From positions 1,013,985 through 1,077,984 of the forward strand of contig JAEVLN010000003.1 in assembly GCA_018350325.1 (NCBI GenBank): 64,000 bases of DNA. The letters run 5' to 3'. How positions within the stretch are numbered: position 1 is the first letter of the stretch; each line of letters opens with the position of its first letter. Under the pieces are notes generated by a model. That model was not told where the DNA came from, searched no databases, and worked only from the letters and a program-made list of their open reading frames with translations. This DNA is from Globodera rostochiensis (taxonomy: Eukaryota > Nematoda > Chromadorea > Rhabditida > Heteroderidae). Below are positions 36,762-49,500 of this stretch, one piece after another. The translations under genes were made by a program, and so were the position numbers.

Positions 36762-39700
36762 ATGCCCCGGAGGGGATATAAGGGGAGGGGGGGGGGGGGG
36801 CATTTGCATTCATTCTCTCCAATTTGTTGTCCAAAGGTTGACGAGCGCGGCGCCTTCCGTCCCGTCATTCCGTCCTCACAACAAAATCGTTTTTCACGAA
36901 GTGCCGTCGAATCGAACGCCCCGGCGGCGGTGCCGGCGGAAGGACAACAACAACAGCAGCCATATTGTGCCAACGATTCATACATTTTGAATCGGTCCTT
37001 TTTTTTGTTTCTTTTAAATTTGCCAAAAAAACGCTTAAACATTCCAAAAAAATGCCGCCATATTTTTTGGTCACTGATTTTTGGATGTGCCAGTTTTTAG
37101 AATTCTCGACGGGTACAACAGACACAAAATCCCCGGAGGTCGTGTGAAAGTTATGGTCGAGGTACGGTAGTTGGTTGGACCATTCTTTGAAATGGTCGAA
37201 TTTCCGGCAAGTGTTCTAATCCAAAAGTTCAGGTTTGGGTGCAGGAAATCACCACAATATCGGACATCACTTCGGATTTCCAGGCAAAATTTGAACAATT
37301 TGTTTTAGCCTCTCCTCAATTTTGTTGTTTATTTCGCGCCAAAACATTGCGCGAATTCAAAAATGATATTTAAAAACCCTTAAGGGGTTTAATTTTGTTG
37401 CCAAGTCGAAATTTCATGGAATTAAATCACTAAAATTCAATAATTTTCAGTTGGATATTTACATCAGCGAAATGTGGAACGTAATGCATAATTAAATAAT
37501 ATAAATATTAAAATTCAAATTGTATTTAAAAGGACCAGGCCTTGGACTATTCATATTTGGAACCATGCAAATACAAGTGAAATTTGTCATAATTCAAATT
37601 TAAAAATGCAATTTTTTAGCCTCTCATTGAACAGCATTTTGTTGGAGAAATTGTGGACTCCAAACTCTGTAAAAATTCAAATTTCAAGAGAATATTTTTG
37701 TTCCTTAAACTGCCCATATTTTTAGAAATGAATTTAATTTTAATTAATATTTGCAATATTTTAAATGATAATTTGGTTGGTTACCGAAACATTCAATTTC
37801 AGTGTTTTATCAACTCAAAGACGGCGGACATCCATCGCTCGCCGTTCCCAAACATTTTTCTCCTCATTTATGCCAACGGTTCGGGTAATTAATTAACAAT
37901 TTTTGCAAATTTTTGAAATATTTCATTTTCATTTAGTATGGACCAACTACAGGCTTAAGCTTCAAGGTCCCTGCGAGATGGACCTGACACGGTCAGACTC
38001 AGTAAAGGGGCAAAAGGCCGACTCACCCGAAATGGGACAAAAAGCCGACTCACCCGAAATGGGACAAAAAGGCCGACTCACCCGAAATGGGACAAAAAGC
38101 CGACTCACCCGAAATGGGACAAAAAGCCGACTCACCCAAAATGGGACAAAAAGCCGACTCACCCGAAATGGGACAAAAAGGCCGACTCACCCGAAATGGG
38201 ACAAAAGGCCGACTCACTTGAATTGGGACAAAAAGCCGACTCACCCGAAATGGGACAAAAAGCCGACTCACCCGAAATTGGACAAAAGGCCAAAGGACAA
38301 AAGTCAACACGCTGTCCAAAACGAGGAACAAAAGCCTGATTGCAAAATACTAGTCAGACATTTCACTAATTTTGGGCGAATCGGCATTTCTCCCGATTTT
38401 GATTAATTCGGCATTTTGTCCATTCACCTTTTGTGCCCGTTATATTTAATATTTAGTAAAATGTTGTTAATTTTGCAGGTTTCCATTTGACAATGTCACT
38501 TGCTCCCTCACTTTTGAGTCTTTCAAGTGAGCAAAACTTTGCCGAAATTCACTAATTCCTTTAACATTTTGCAGTTACAACACGGACGAGGTGATTTTTA
38601 AAATTGTTGTTGTTCGGTGTTGATCAGACCAGAGGTCGGTCATGACAATAATATAACGATGATCGATTTTGGGGTTAGGGGACAAGAACAGAACAAAACG
38701 GATGGACACTGATCAGTATGTTCAATGAAAGAATGTGTTAATGATGTGATCAGACCCATTTTGCGATTTTCGAAGTGAACCCGATCACGAGAGGGGACAC
38801 ACTGACTGATCAGGACGCAATCTCTGATCAGTGATCACTGTTTGTTCAGGTGGAAATGGACTGGACATCGGTTGGAGTGGAAAAAATGCGCGAACAAATT
38901 GAGTTGGCCGACTATCTTCTCATTGACATTGTGCCTGAGCGGAACACCGTGGTGAGCGCGCGGGTTTTAGAACGATCGAGAATCTCGTCGTAATTTTTGA
39001 GAGATTCCCGAAGATCAAAATTTGTTTTAAAAAGGTGGGGAAAATGCATAAAATTTAACAATTTTAAAGAAATTAATTAACTTTTTAAAGAAAAAATTTT
39101 GCAGCCCTATCCGGCCGGCTATTGGCACGAATTGACAATGCGATTTCGCTTCTCTCGTCGTGCCGGATGGTAACCAAACAAAAAGCAAAAATATTTAACC
39201 TAAAAAAAACTTTGCAGGTATATTCTGCAGGCCTACCTGCCCACTTACCTCACCATTTTTATTTGTGCGTCAAATGCTCACAAATTTTTGAATTTTTAAA
39301 AAAATTTTCAGCTTGGATTTCATTTGTGCTCGGCACGCAGGCCATCCCGGCGCGAACAATGCTCGGCGTCAATTCGCTATTAGGTTAATTTGAGAGAAAT
39401 TTGAAAAAGATTTTTTTGAAATTTGTTTTTTTACTTTTTAGCAATGACCTTCCAGGTTATTTTTCATAACATTTAATTTTAATTATTGGTGAATTAATTT
39501 AATATGCATATGTTGTTAATTTAGTTCATTTTAAAAAATTGTTTCTAATGAATTAATTGCCTTAATCAGTCGATAAAACATAATTAAATAAGGATTTGTT
39601 AACTCAAAAACAAAATTTTTTACTCTTTTATTTTGCTTCGATTCAAAAACATATTTCTTGACTTATCAATCGACAAGTTTTGTGTATAAATATACAAATA

Positions 39701-41492
39701 TTTTATTTTTAGTTCGGCAACATTATCCGGTAGGCTTACAAATTAGGGAAGGCGTCGGGCGTTAGTAATAAAACAAAAAGTATTAAATTTCAGCAATTTG
39801 CCAAAGGTCAGCTATGTGAAAGCCATTGACATTTGGCTGCTTTCTTGCATGACTTTTGTGTTCTTTTCGTTGCTGGAACTCGCTTGGGTCAAACTTTAAA
39901 ATATTTAATGAATTTTGAACCTTTTTAAATGCAATTAATTAATAATTAATTAAGGTGGGTTACTTAAGCCGTAAGGTATGTCTAATAATATTTATATATA
40001 ATGCTAGTGAACAAATCAAATTGTTTATTTAAATTTAAATTATATTTAAAAATGTTTGCACAGGAAGCGGACAGTCGCGAGGCTGCAAAAGCAGCACAAG
40101 ACGCGGCTGCAGCGGTCGTTGAACGCGTTACCGTCCCACCGCCGCGTTACGGTAGCGTCGACGCGGGCAGTGCCGAGGGACGGCACAACATGCAACTGTT
40201 CAGGTACTGTATGTGTACTGTACAACTCAGGGTGCTTACTGTAGACCTGAATGCGGAATTTTGAAAAGCCGGATTCGGGTACCCGGATTTTTTCACCTGG
40301 TAGCCCTGGCTTTTCTAAAACTACCAGCAGACTACCGGTCCCTGGAAAGTTCTGGACAAGCCCCGGTACTGTCCGATCACTACTGTAGAGACTCTACTGT
40401 AGACTGATTGAAAAACAATTTATGTGTTCTTTAGAAAATCGTTTTTAGTTTAATTTTCCTTGCAGGAGGCGTGCCGGCGTCGTGCCGTTGACCAACGACA
40501 CCGACGAGTCGGCCACGCTGCTTGACCACCCACAACGGGGCGGCCGAATGAAGCAGCCGCCCAACAACGATTACGGCTACGTGCCGCCGGGGCTGTTGAA
40601 CGGAAGTGCCCGAGGCGGTAAAGGAACTTTTTTTTTAAATTTTTCCTAAATTTACTTTTTGCAGGGGTTGCCGCCGTTCAGATGGACAACAACGTAACGT
40701 CACCTCCTCCATTCGTCAAAAAAGTGCCATCACTGGCGGATTTTGGTGAGATTTTATGTGTGGGAAAAAGCGATTTTATATTAAATTAAATTTAAATTAA
40801 TTTACATTTATTTTTTAATCCTTCAAATTTAAAAAAATGGTCCTTTCAAAGTCCGACAATTTATTTCAAATTTGTCGTGGCTTTTTCAGGCTTCGACACC
40901 TTCGCGATAACTTCGCCGGCTGCTGCTACTGCTGACGAGGACGAACAGTTCGAACCCCCGCAGGGGGCGGCCACCGCGCCCTGCGGGGGCTGGTTTGGCA
41001 CCGGCGGCACCTCTACGCCCCTCTCCAGCGGCAGAGGCCGTTCCCAACGGGAACAATTGGCACTTCGAATTGGTTAGTGTAATGTTTGGCAATTCTGTGC
41101 CTTTCGTATTTTAATTAAAACAATTTAATTATCTAATACTAATCAAGGACAAATTAATTTTGGGTGATCAGAATTCTTTGCGCATATCCAAGCTGCTTGA
41201 AGTTTATTGCTTTCAGCCTTTTAAAATCCATGATCGACTTGGGGGGGGGGGGTAGCAATTGCCTATTAAAGTACAAAACTCAAAAAAATTTCAAAAATTC
41301 TATGCATCTTTAAAATTATTGATGTAAAAATGTATTAATTATATATATATATATATATCTTTCCGATCGTTACTCGGCACTTGTGTTCCCGGCACTGTTC
41401 GCCCTTTTCAACGTGTTTTATTGGTAATTAAATGTTTTTTATTATATTTTAAAAACTAATTCTTGTTTAGGTACCATTACATGGCCGAATGA
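36762..41492 (+). CDS. Cys-loop ligand-gated anion channel subunit (GABA/LGC type)
   Basis: Twenty-four exons: 36762/36837-36994, 37101-37161, 37233-37283, 37451-37480, 37533-37576, 37620-37668, 37803-37884, 37937-37991, 38479-38526, 38575-38590, 38850-38951, 39105-39169, 39218-39264, 39312-39383, 39442-39455, 39713-39729, 39794-39887, 39955-39975, 40064-40203, 40466-40617, 40665-40745, 40890-41072, 41366-41423 and 41471-41492. All phases close. [18 protein letters not shown] and [20 protein letters not shown] are ligand-domain motifs. The Cys loop runs from CEMDL to FPFDNVTC with 13 residues between cysteines. M1-M3 follow, and the M2 border is [17 protein letters not shown]; the PAR motif marks anion selectivity. 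M4 is [19 protein letters not shown]. Two exons are only 14 and 17 nt long. Intron 3 has a GC donor. The last large intron ends CCG, not AG. The signal peptide was not located, so the 5' end is uncertain. Confidence 0.88.
38017..38290. repeat. 26-bp tandem repeat in anion channel intron 8
   Basis: About ten copies of CCGACTCACCCGAAATGGGA plus CAAAAAG(G) form most of the 487-bp intron between exons ending 37,991 and starting 38,479. The array stays open in one frame and reads as ADSPEMGQK repeats, but conserved Cys-loop residues on both sides join in phase only if it is removed. Confidence 0.93.
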
Positions 41493-42088
41493 ATAAATTG
41501 ACGGAAGGATTGTACAGTTACAATAATAATAATACACAAAGATTTTTAAGCCAATAACCGTGTACTTTTATAATACATTAGTGACCAGCCAACTGATTTT
41601 TCGCGATCCCGACTAAATCCCGATTTCGACCCAATCACAAAAATCCCCTAAAAATGGTCGGTCGGGAATTTTTTTTTTTGTAACTTTGCATGTTATTGTT
41701 ATGAGATTTGCATAAAAGAATGCGGTTTTTACGCTTGGCTTTAGGAGTGGTGAATTTGAATTTTTAAATAAGGTCAATTTTGTTAAGAAAAAAGAGACCA
41801 ACGATCAATTCCGTGGATTGAATAATGCTGGGTCGGGAATCCCGACTAAATCCCGAACAATTCAAAAAAGAATTGATTTGAAGTTCTTTAATTTTTTATC
41901 ATTGGAATAATCAAAAAAATTTAAATTTTCAAAATTAAAAACAGTGCAAAATGTGAAGGCGATTGAATGCATGCGCGCGTGCATCATTTATGCCTTGAGG
42001 CGTTTTTCAGAAAAAAAACCAAAAAATTAAAATATTTTTTCAAGGCATAATAAATAAATGAGTTTTTTGATGAACAATCTACCAACCA
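41493..42088. other. Spacer between convergent channel genes with CCCGACTAAATCCCG repeats
   Basis: Two copies of ATCCCGACTAAATCCCG (near 41,606 and 41,840) occur in an otherwise AT-rich spacer. They resemble the GGGATCGGGATT core of the element at 55.8 kb and may be ends of a decayed copy. No gene was found. Confidence 0.45.
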
Positions 42089-45000
42089 TCACTCGTCGTA
42101 TTCGTCCTCCCGCGCCCGGAATTTGTTGGCTAACCACGCGACTTTATTCACCACCTCTTCCTTAAAGAATTATTTTAATTTTAAAAAAACATTTAAAATT
42201 TGTTCCGACCTGCGCGAGGTTGAAGCACATGGCAAGCAAAGCCATGCCGGCCAACAAATAAATACTGAAACCGTTTCAATAAATTTATTATTTTATATAT
42301 TTTTAAATTATTCTTTGGACGACCTCGTGATGACCAACTTCTCCTGAGCCTCCCTGTCACTGCCGACCGCCTCGCCCGGAAATTTGTCACCGAATCCTTA
42401 AAATTTAAATTTTGAAAAAAAAAACATTTTTATTTTTTGTTGTCACCAATTGTGGTCAGAGATATGTAGCAGAAGTAGAAACTGTCCAAAAAGGTCCATC
42501 TGAATTCAGAAAATTAGATATAAATTATACAATTATATCGTAATTTAAATAATTATTTAAATATTGCAAAATATGTTTTGATTAGCTTAATTTGAAATCT
42601 TCGAATGAACTTAATATAATAAATAATAATTCCTTAAATATATTTCATTTTTGGAATTAATGATAGAATTCTGTTTAAGCTGAACACATAATATGTACAA
42701 TAATTTGTTTTTAAATAATTAAATTAAAAATAATAACAAAACGTACTCCTCCCAAAGACAGAAGAGAATGGCACCGGTTCCCAAATAGGCGAGCATTGTC
42801 AGCAAAACCAACGAAAGGGGCACCTTTAGGCGAAACTTTACAAAAACAAAAACAAAAAAAAACGAAATTTGGTCACCGAAATCCGTTGGAGTTGGGCCTC
42901 GACGCTTTCTTTGACTTCGAGCTGGACTAAATGGGCTCTGGCCGCCAGTAGCTGGAGGGGAATTAAACGACTTTTTGGCAATTTGTTCGGCCTGAGCCGT
43001 TTAGAACCGCCAATTTTTCGGTGGTCCCCAAAGTTTCGAATAGCGTCAAAAAGTCCCCCCCCCCTAATGAATAATTAAAATAAATTAAAAATGATTATTA
43101 AAATCCTCCTAATGAATAATTAAAATAAATTAAAAATGATTATTAAAATAAATCTAATGAATAATTAAAATAAATTAAAAAAGATTATTAAAATAAACCT
43201 AATGAATAATTAAAATAAATTAAAAATGATTATTAAAAATTACATTTCTTACATCGTTGACGTCGGCCGCCGCTGTGACAAGTCCGCCGTTGACGGGTGC
43301 CAAACCGCCGCCGGGGCCAAGCGACTCCAACGAACAGTCGTCTTGTTGCTGGAAGCGCAATGTGCTCAAATCTAAAAAAACCCCCAAATATTTGCATAAA
43401 CCCCCCAGGGGTTGTTAGCCTTCTTAATTACTGTACATGGATGGTTGGCACGAGTCAATTTGGCAACCAGCGAATTGGCACGGCGAATTTTTGCGGCTTG
43501 ACGTCGTTTGTGCCACAGAATGATGTTGTACTTGAGGCGAATTGAGCGGGCGTACAGAAACCTTTGGGGGTGAAAAAGGCCGATAATTTTATTTTTAATT
43601 TTTGTAAATTATCAATTTTTGCGAAACGTAGCCCTTTTTTAAAATGTTTTAAACCATTTTTATTTTGAATTTTTTTTTTTCAAAACCTAAAAATTTTGGC
43701 CATCACATCGCCAATGTTAGTGAGGAACAGCAGCATCAGCGGAATTCCGATGATCGCGAACAGAATGGTCAGCGTTTTGCCAAAGTACGTTTTGGCGGAA
43801 GTGTTACCGTACCCAATCGTTGTGATAATCTTCACAATCAATTTGGGTTTGAATTTTTGAATTATTTCCATTTCATTTTACGGATAACGAATAGAGAAAT
43901 GATCCGGTGAAAGTCCATTGAGCAGCGCGGCCAAACTCTTTGCCGTCGTAGCCCCGGTGGATGGCCCACAGGCATTTCCGTTTGAACAATTTTGTCTAAA
44001 AATTTAAATAAATTTTTTGAAATAAAATTTTCCATCATTAAACCCCCCCCCCAACCTGCGAGTACACCGTCCGTTCCCACTCCGTCCGGTCCAATTTGTT
44101 CACGCGAAACGTCGCATTCCACGCAACGCCCACGGCGACACTTAAAAATGCGCATTTAAATTTGTCGAAATATTTATATTATTATCTAGTGATGCACGAG
44201 AGTCTCGGTCTCGAGTCTCGACTCGAGAAAAGTCTCGGGTTTTTTGGGTCTTGGTCTCGAGTCTCGACTCGAGAAAAGTCTCGGGTTTTTTGGGTCTCGG
44301 TCTCGAGTCTCGGGGTCAAGTCTCGAGTCTCGGTAAATTTTGGGTCTCGTGCATCACTATTATTAACCAATAAGAAAAATATAAAACCTTCGCGCAGCAG
44401 TCACCTCACTTTGAATGTAACGCTGAAAATAACAGAGTTTTATTTTATATAACAAATTACAACTTTTGATCATTAATATTTTTTCAATATTAAAACAATA
44501 ATAAAAAGTATTATTAAAATTATTGAATTAAATTATCAGCCCGCCTCGCCTCGTGTGGGCCTTCGACCGCGCGAAAGACAACGGCCCCTAACATGGCATA
44601 ACCAATTACCTAATAAATAATTCAAAACGTTTTTTGAATTTAAATTTTAAAAAACCAAAGCGCAAAGTCCGACGTGGGAAAAGAAAAAGGCGATGATTCG
44701 TTTCACCAAATTTACCACCCGCGTGACCTGTGCAATTAAATTAAATTAATTGCATTTTTAATTTTAACAATTTTTGTAATTTGTCGACGTAAAAATATTT
44801 TAATTAATTGGAAGCACAAAAATTATTTCTTTGAAAAAAATTGGGAATTTGGAATAATTGCATTTTCACAAATTGCGCCAAATCTTTCTCAAATAATTAA
44901 ATTCATGATTTTGCATTTTATTTAACGATTTATTATTTTTTAATTTCTTTTTGCTGTTGCCGCCGACTTGGCTTTTTGAACTGAACGAACCTTCGACCGT

Positions 45001-45090
45001 CGATGGTTTCTTCTGGACATTGCCGCCTTTGTACTGCTCGTTGTCGTCGTCGTCGTCGTTATTTGCTTCGATGGCGTGGAAACCGCGCCG
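42089..45090 (-). CDS. Two-pore-domain potassium channel (TWK family), 5' end incomplete
   Basis: Minus-strand exons: 45090(approx)-44968, 44727-44656, 44609-44541, 44422-44388, 44140-44056, 43995-43882, 43829-43687, 43561-43437, 43371-43253, 42951-42877, 42835-42747, 42499-42447, 42396-42324, 42264-42210 and 42160-42089. All join in phase from 44,727 to the stop. The first membrane segment leads into FRAVEGPHE. Pore 1 is TTIGYGN, with a following segment GIPLMLLFLTNIGDVMAK. The third segment is PLSLVLLTMLAYLGTGAILF, pore 2 is SLTTIGFGDKFPG, and the fourth is IYLLAGMALLAMCF. The C-terminus is short and charged (REDEYDE). K2P channels set resting potential. The exon ending at 44,541 needs a GC donor. 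The exact donor near 43,437 is ambiguous. The start codon was not found. Confidence 0.87.
43067..43240. repeat. AT-rich tandem repeat in a K2P intron
   Basis: Four copies of a roughly 43-bp unit, CCTAATGAATAATTAAAATA followed by AATTAAAAATGATTATTA, fill the intron between exons 43,253 and 42,951. Confidence 0.9.
44187..44359. mobile_element. hAT-like MITE in a K2P intron
   Basis: Inverted termini TAGTGATGCACGAGA and TCTCGTGCATCACTA enclose 173 bp made of GGTCTCGAGTCTCGACTCGA-type repeats. Flanking 8-mers TTATTATC and TTATTAAC match at seven of eight positions and fit a hAT target-site duplication. Confidence 0.85.
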
Positions 45091-46597
45091 CCGGTCGCAT
45101 GCACATCGAAGTTAGTGAAAATTTTGGAATTGACTCAATAATTTTTTTGGCAAACTGTCAAAGAAATATATGAAAAATTTGGTACTTGCCTATACACCAG
45201 AGATCAGACTGAGCGATCGAGATTCTCGATCAGTCCTCAAGTCCGATCTCGAGTATACGCCGGCAGTCGGCGCCGAGTTTTACGCCGACAACCTTTGAAA
45301 TGGAATAACTTTTTGTTAATTTGACTAAATTCAATCATTTTGCTATCATTCGAAAGCATTTCGTCTGTAGAAGCTAAAAGCAAAAAGTTCTAAACGCTTC
45401 GACTTGTACAAAAGAAGTTATGGCACAAGGCGCCAGTCGGCACAAAAAGTTGCGTTAAACCTTGGGGGATACGGTAATGTGGAATTCTAGAACATAAAAA
45501 ATTAAACAAAAATTTGGAAACCCCTAAAAATGTTTAGGAAATTTCATACTTAAAAATACTTAAAATTTCCGGTTCGATGCTAGGCTTATCAAAGAATTTT
45601 TCACTGCCTGGCTTCCTTATTATATATTGTACGGACAAACGATGCAAAAATCCATAAATTGGGCGGCTTCTCTTCTTCGGCATGGCATCGATGACATCGC
45701 ATGTCCGCCCAATGCCCGGCGGCGGCGGCACTCCCCCCCCCCCGACTTTGTGCCCTCGGGGGAATTTTGCACCAATTCTATGGGCACCAGAAACATGAGC
45801 TGGCACTGGGCACCAATTGTGTTGGAATTGTTGGCTGAGCTTTGGCAATTTTTGGTTGGACAAATTGCGTCATCGGATTTTACCCATTTTTTGGAAAAGT
45901 TTGCGTCGAAAAATGAATGTGTTTTGTCTTCTTAAAGTGGCGCCGACGGGGCCGTTCGTCAGAATTTTAAATAAAATATTCGATGGAAGCAAAGTTTAAC
46001 GTGCTTTTAAATCAATTGTAAAACATTGTAACATTTTTTCAATTAATTTAAATAAATTTTAATGTTTATTCCGAGGTCGGCGGGGGCTCAACTTGGCACT
46101 AAGAATTTTAAACCTTGAAGCCTTTTTTATTAGCTAATCAAATCAACTAATTTGTAAGCTTGTTAAGGTTCATTGGACGTTTTTCGTTGCCCATGAAATG
46201 TCCTGAATATTCCGATTTCCAACAAATAAACATTTCCAGAAAATATTAGAGTTTTTGATTTAATGAAGAAATGTCGAAATTGTTTGCTTTTTCACGTCCT
46301 GTTGCTGCTCTTAAAAATTTTGAGCTTAAAACTTTACTTAAACTCAAAGAAAGGTAGAGAGGGAGAGCTCAAAAGACCGCCGACAAACAATCAGAAAACG
46401 GCGAGAGACTGAACGGAACAGAGAAAGAGGAAAAGCCGGCAGACGATCAGAGCGAGTTGGATCGATCGATCGGAAATGTGAGGGATCTCCGGCTGTCCCA
46501 ACGGCTGCTGGTTTTTCCATTTGCTTTGCTGGATGATGATCCAGTTGGCCCAGTCCGGACCGGTTCTAATCCCTCCAACCCTTTCAATTTGTGTCGC
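45091..46597. other. Divergent promoter region between K2P and TNNI3K-like genes
   Basis: The two genes point away from each other. The region contains GATCGAGATTCTCGATC palindromes near 45,215 and ATCGATCGATCG near 46,460. A plus-strand frame at 45,627-45,935 has no splice partners or known domain. The missing first exon of the K2P gene should lie here. Confidence 0.4.
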
Positions 46598-49500
46598 ATG
46601 GGCAACTACAAGTCCAGGCCTCAGCTGTCTTGCGCAGGTCGGCAGGCAACAAAATGCCCATTTAACAAAAATAAAAATTGAAAGAATTTTTGCCATTCTT
46701 TTTTGCGGCGTTTTGTGGCGGTCCCTCCTTTGATCGGAGTGATCAAAATGTGCTAAATTTTGAATTGAAACGCCGCACAGATGAACTGAAGAAACGGATC
46801 AGCGAGGGATATGCAATTGTACGATCGAAACTGAACGATGACATTAAGCCGAAGTTTGATGCCCGCTCGGCCCTTCACATCAACTGCTTGTAAGCCCGCG
46901 ATTTTTGGATTTTTGGATTTTTGAGGGGTCAAAAGTAATTTTTTGCAATTTTTTCGTTTAAATTTCTGAAAATAAATTTGTGTAATTTTTTTCTCAATTT
47001 CAAATGTCGACAAGTCGAGGCGGCGGTACATTTTTATTCGTCGCGGCTAAGCCTTAAGGTGGAAAAGCCTCAATATTTTCAGTCAGGGAACGCTCGAGGA
47101 GTTCCGTGCCGAATTGGACCAAGCGGACAAAAGCATTGAGGAGAAAGTGAACGGGCGAGAGCTTTCCCTTCTCCATTTGGTCTGCATCGGCGTCTGTGAA
47201 CAGGTCCCCAAATTTTGGCACAAAAATTTCATTTGAATAAAATTTATTTAAAAAGTAAAAATAAATTTAATATTTTTGTCGGTGTTGTTTTGAAAGCAAA
47301 AATAAAAAATTAAATTTCTACTTAAATAAAACAATTTTATTTAAAAATAATAGAAATTAATATTTTTGAATTAGCTGCCCCATTTAAAAAGCCCACTTCT
47401 TCAGCAGTCCGAAAAAATCCGACTTCTGTTGGACCGTTGTGGCGGCGGCACCGGTGCCGCCACGGAGTCAAATGGTGTCGAGCCCTGCGGCAATGCCGTT
47501 GTCGTCGGCAACGGCGTCGTCGGTGCCGGAGGCGACGCTTCCGGCACTGACGCGCAGCGTCGTGCGTTGGCACTGCTACAACAACGGACGCGCAACGGCT
47601 TCAGCGCGTTGCACATCGCCGTTTACAAAGGGGACAAAGGCGCACTGCAGACGCTGCTGGAGGCGGGCGCGGAACCGAATGCGACTGCAGCTGCGCCTGG
47701 CGTGCCGCCTCCGCTCCACTTGGCCGCCATGTAAACGCATTTTTATGCCCTAATTTCTTCTCGATTTTATTGAAGGTCCGGCAATGTGGAGGTGCTGCGA
47801 GTGCTGGTCGCGCACGGTGCCAACCTGCAAGCTCAAGACTTTGTGCGCTACACCGCGCTCCATTGTGCCACCTACTTTGGCCATGTGCAGGTCGAGACCA
47901 GAATTTGCTGATGAATGGGTAAGAAGGCACTCGCAAATGTTGTTCTCCAGGTGGTGCGGGAACTGCTCGAGGCAGGCGCGGACCCAAACGCCAGCGGCGG
48001 TGTTCACGACAGACCGGTGCTGACAAATGGTCCCAAAAATTGCGCATTTTTTTAGATTCATATTGCGGCTGGCAAAGCAAATCCGGCAATGTTGAAGGTG
48101 AACCTTTTTGGAAGAAACTTTAATTTTCGGTTGCAAAACGTTCGGGCAAAAAATTTATCTTTTTTTTTTCAAAAAATTTTTTAAATTTTTTTAGGCGTTC
48201 CTCGAGGCCGGCGCGGATCCGACGCTGCCGGACGACGAGGGCAACACCGCACTGCATTTTGCGGCCAAGACTGGGCATTGCACATCGATGGGCTTGTTGC
48301 TGGACAGGGCCAAAGACGCGCGACAATTTGCACTGCAGTCAAATTTATATGGGGATACGGTAGGAGGGGGACAGATGGGGGAGGGGGGGGGGGGGATACT
48401 GTACAGTTATTAGGGATGTTCGAGACTTTAAATTTACCGAGACTCGAGACTTGAGACCGAAAAATGACACCAAGACTTGAGACCGAGATCGAGACGCAAA
48501 AAAACCCGAGAAATTTCTCGACTCGAGAACCGAAACCGAAACTCTCGAACATCCCTAACAGTTATCGTAGGAACCTAACAATTTTTGTTTATTGGTAACT
48601 TTTGGGGCAGGCCCTTCACTCCGCCTGTTATTGTGGGCGAATGGATGCGGTCAAACAATTGTTGGCAGCCGCGGGAAGTGAAGTGTTGGGAATGGTAAAT
48701 TTTGGCGAAAATTTATTGAAATTTTAAAAAAATTGAGGAAAATTTGTTCTCCGAAACACCGCTGATGGCCGCGTGCACTGCGGGTCGCTTTGAGTTGGTC
48801 TGCTTTCTGATGCGTCAACCCGAGGCCTTTTTTTTAATTTTTGGGGGTTTAAGCCTAAATTTTTACGCGATTTTCAGGTGGACCCTAACCACCAGGCACA
48901 GGACGGACACACGGGCAAATTTTCGAATTTAAAACTTTTACAAATGAAATTTTTTAGCAAAATTTTCGGTTTTTAGCACTGCACAGCGCGTGCTTCCACG
49001 GGCACATTCGCGTCGTGCAGTACCTGCTCGACAACGGGGCGGATCAGTCGCTGACCGCACGCGCGGTGGACAGCCCGCTGATCAATCAATTCGGTGGGCT
49101 CCGGGATGTGATCAAAAAGCCGGAAAGGACCCCCAAAACCCAGCAATGTCCGGTTTCCAGGGCACATGGCGCCTCTGAGTGGGGTCAATTTAAGTACAAT
49201 GATTTTAATTCTTTATTTTCGTTTAATAATATTTTCAAATAAATTTAATTAAATGTAAAAGTTTCACATTTAAAACTGTCCCCACAGGCAATAACAACAA
49301 AAGCCAACTTCTCGCAGCAACTTTCAACGGCCTTTCCCCATTTGTGCGCATGGAAAATGCCGAAAAAAATTTGGTAGCAAATTTTTTTGTTTATTTTTTT
49401 AATTTTTTTGATAGTCTCCCGAATTTCCACGCTATACAAAATGTATGGAGGAGCAGTTTCAACCGCAGACGCCAATTTTGTGGGCCTACGAAAAGGGCCA

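Noticed and set aside
37903..38406. Plus-strand frame with ADSPEMGQK repeats as a repeat protein
   Set aside because: It runs through the intron array of the anion channel; Cys-loop homology and phase require its removal.
44096..44452. SLGLESRLEK repeat frame
   Set aside because: It is translation of the MITE in the K2P intron.
45627..45935. 102-codon plus-strand frame between K2P and TNNI3K genes
   Set aside because: No start context, splice partner or recognised family, and the opposite strand is also open.
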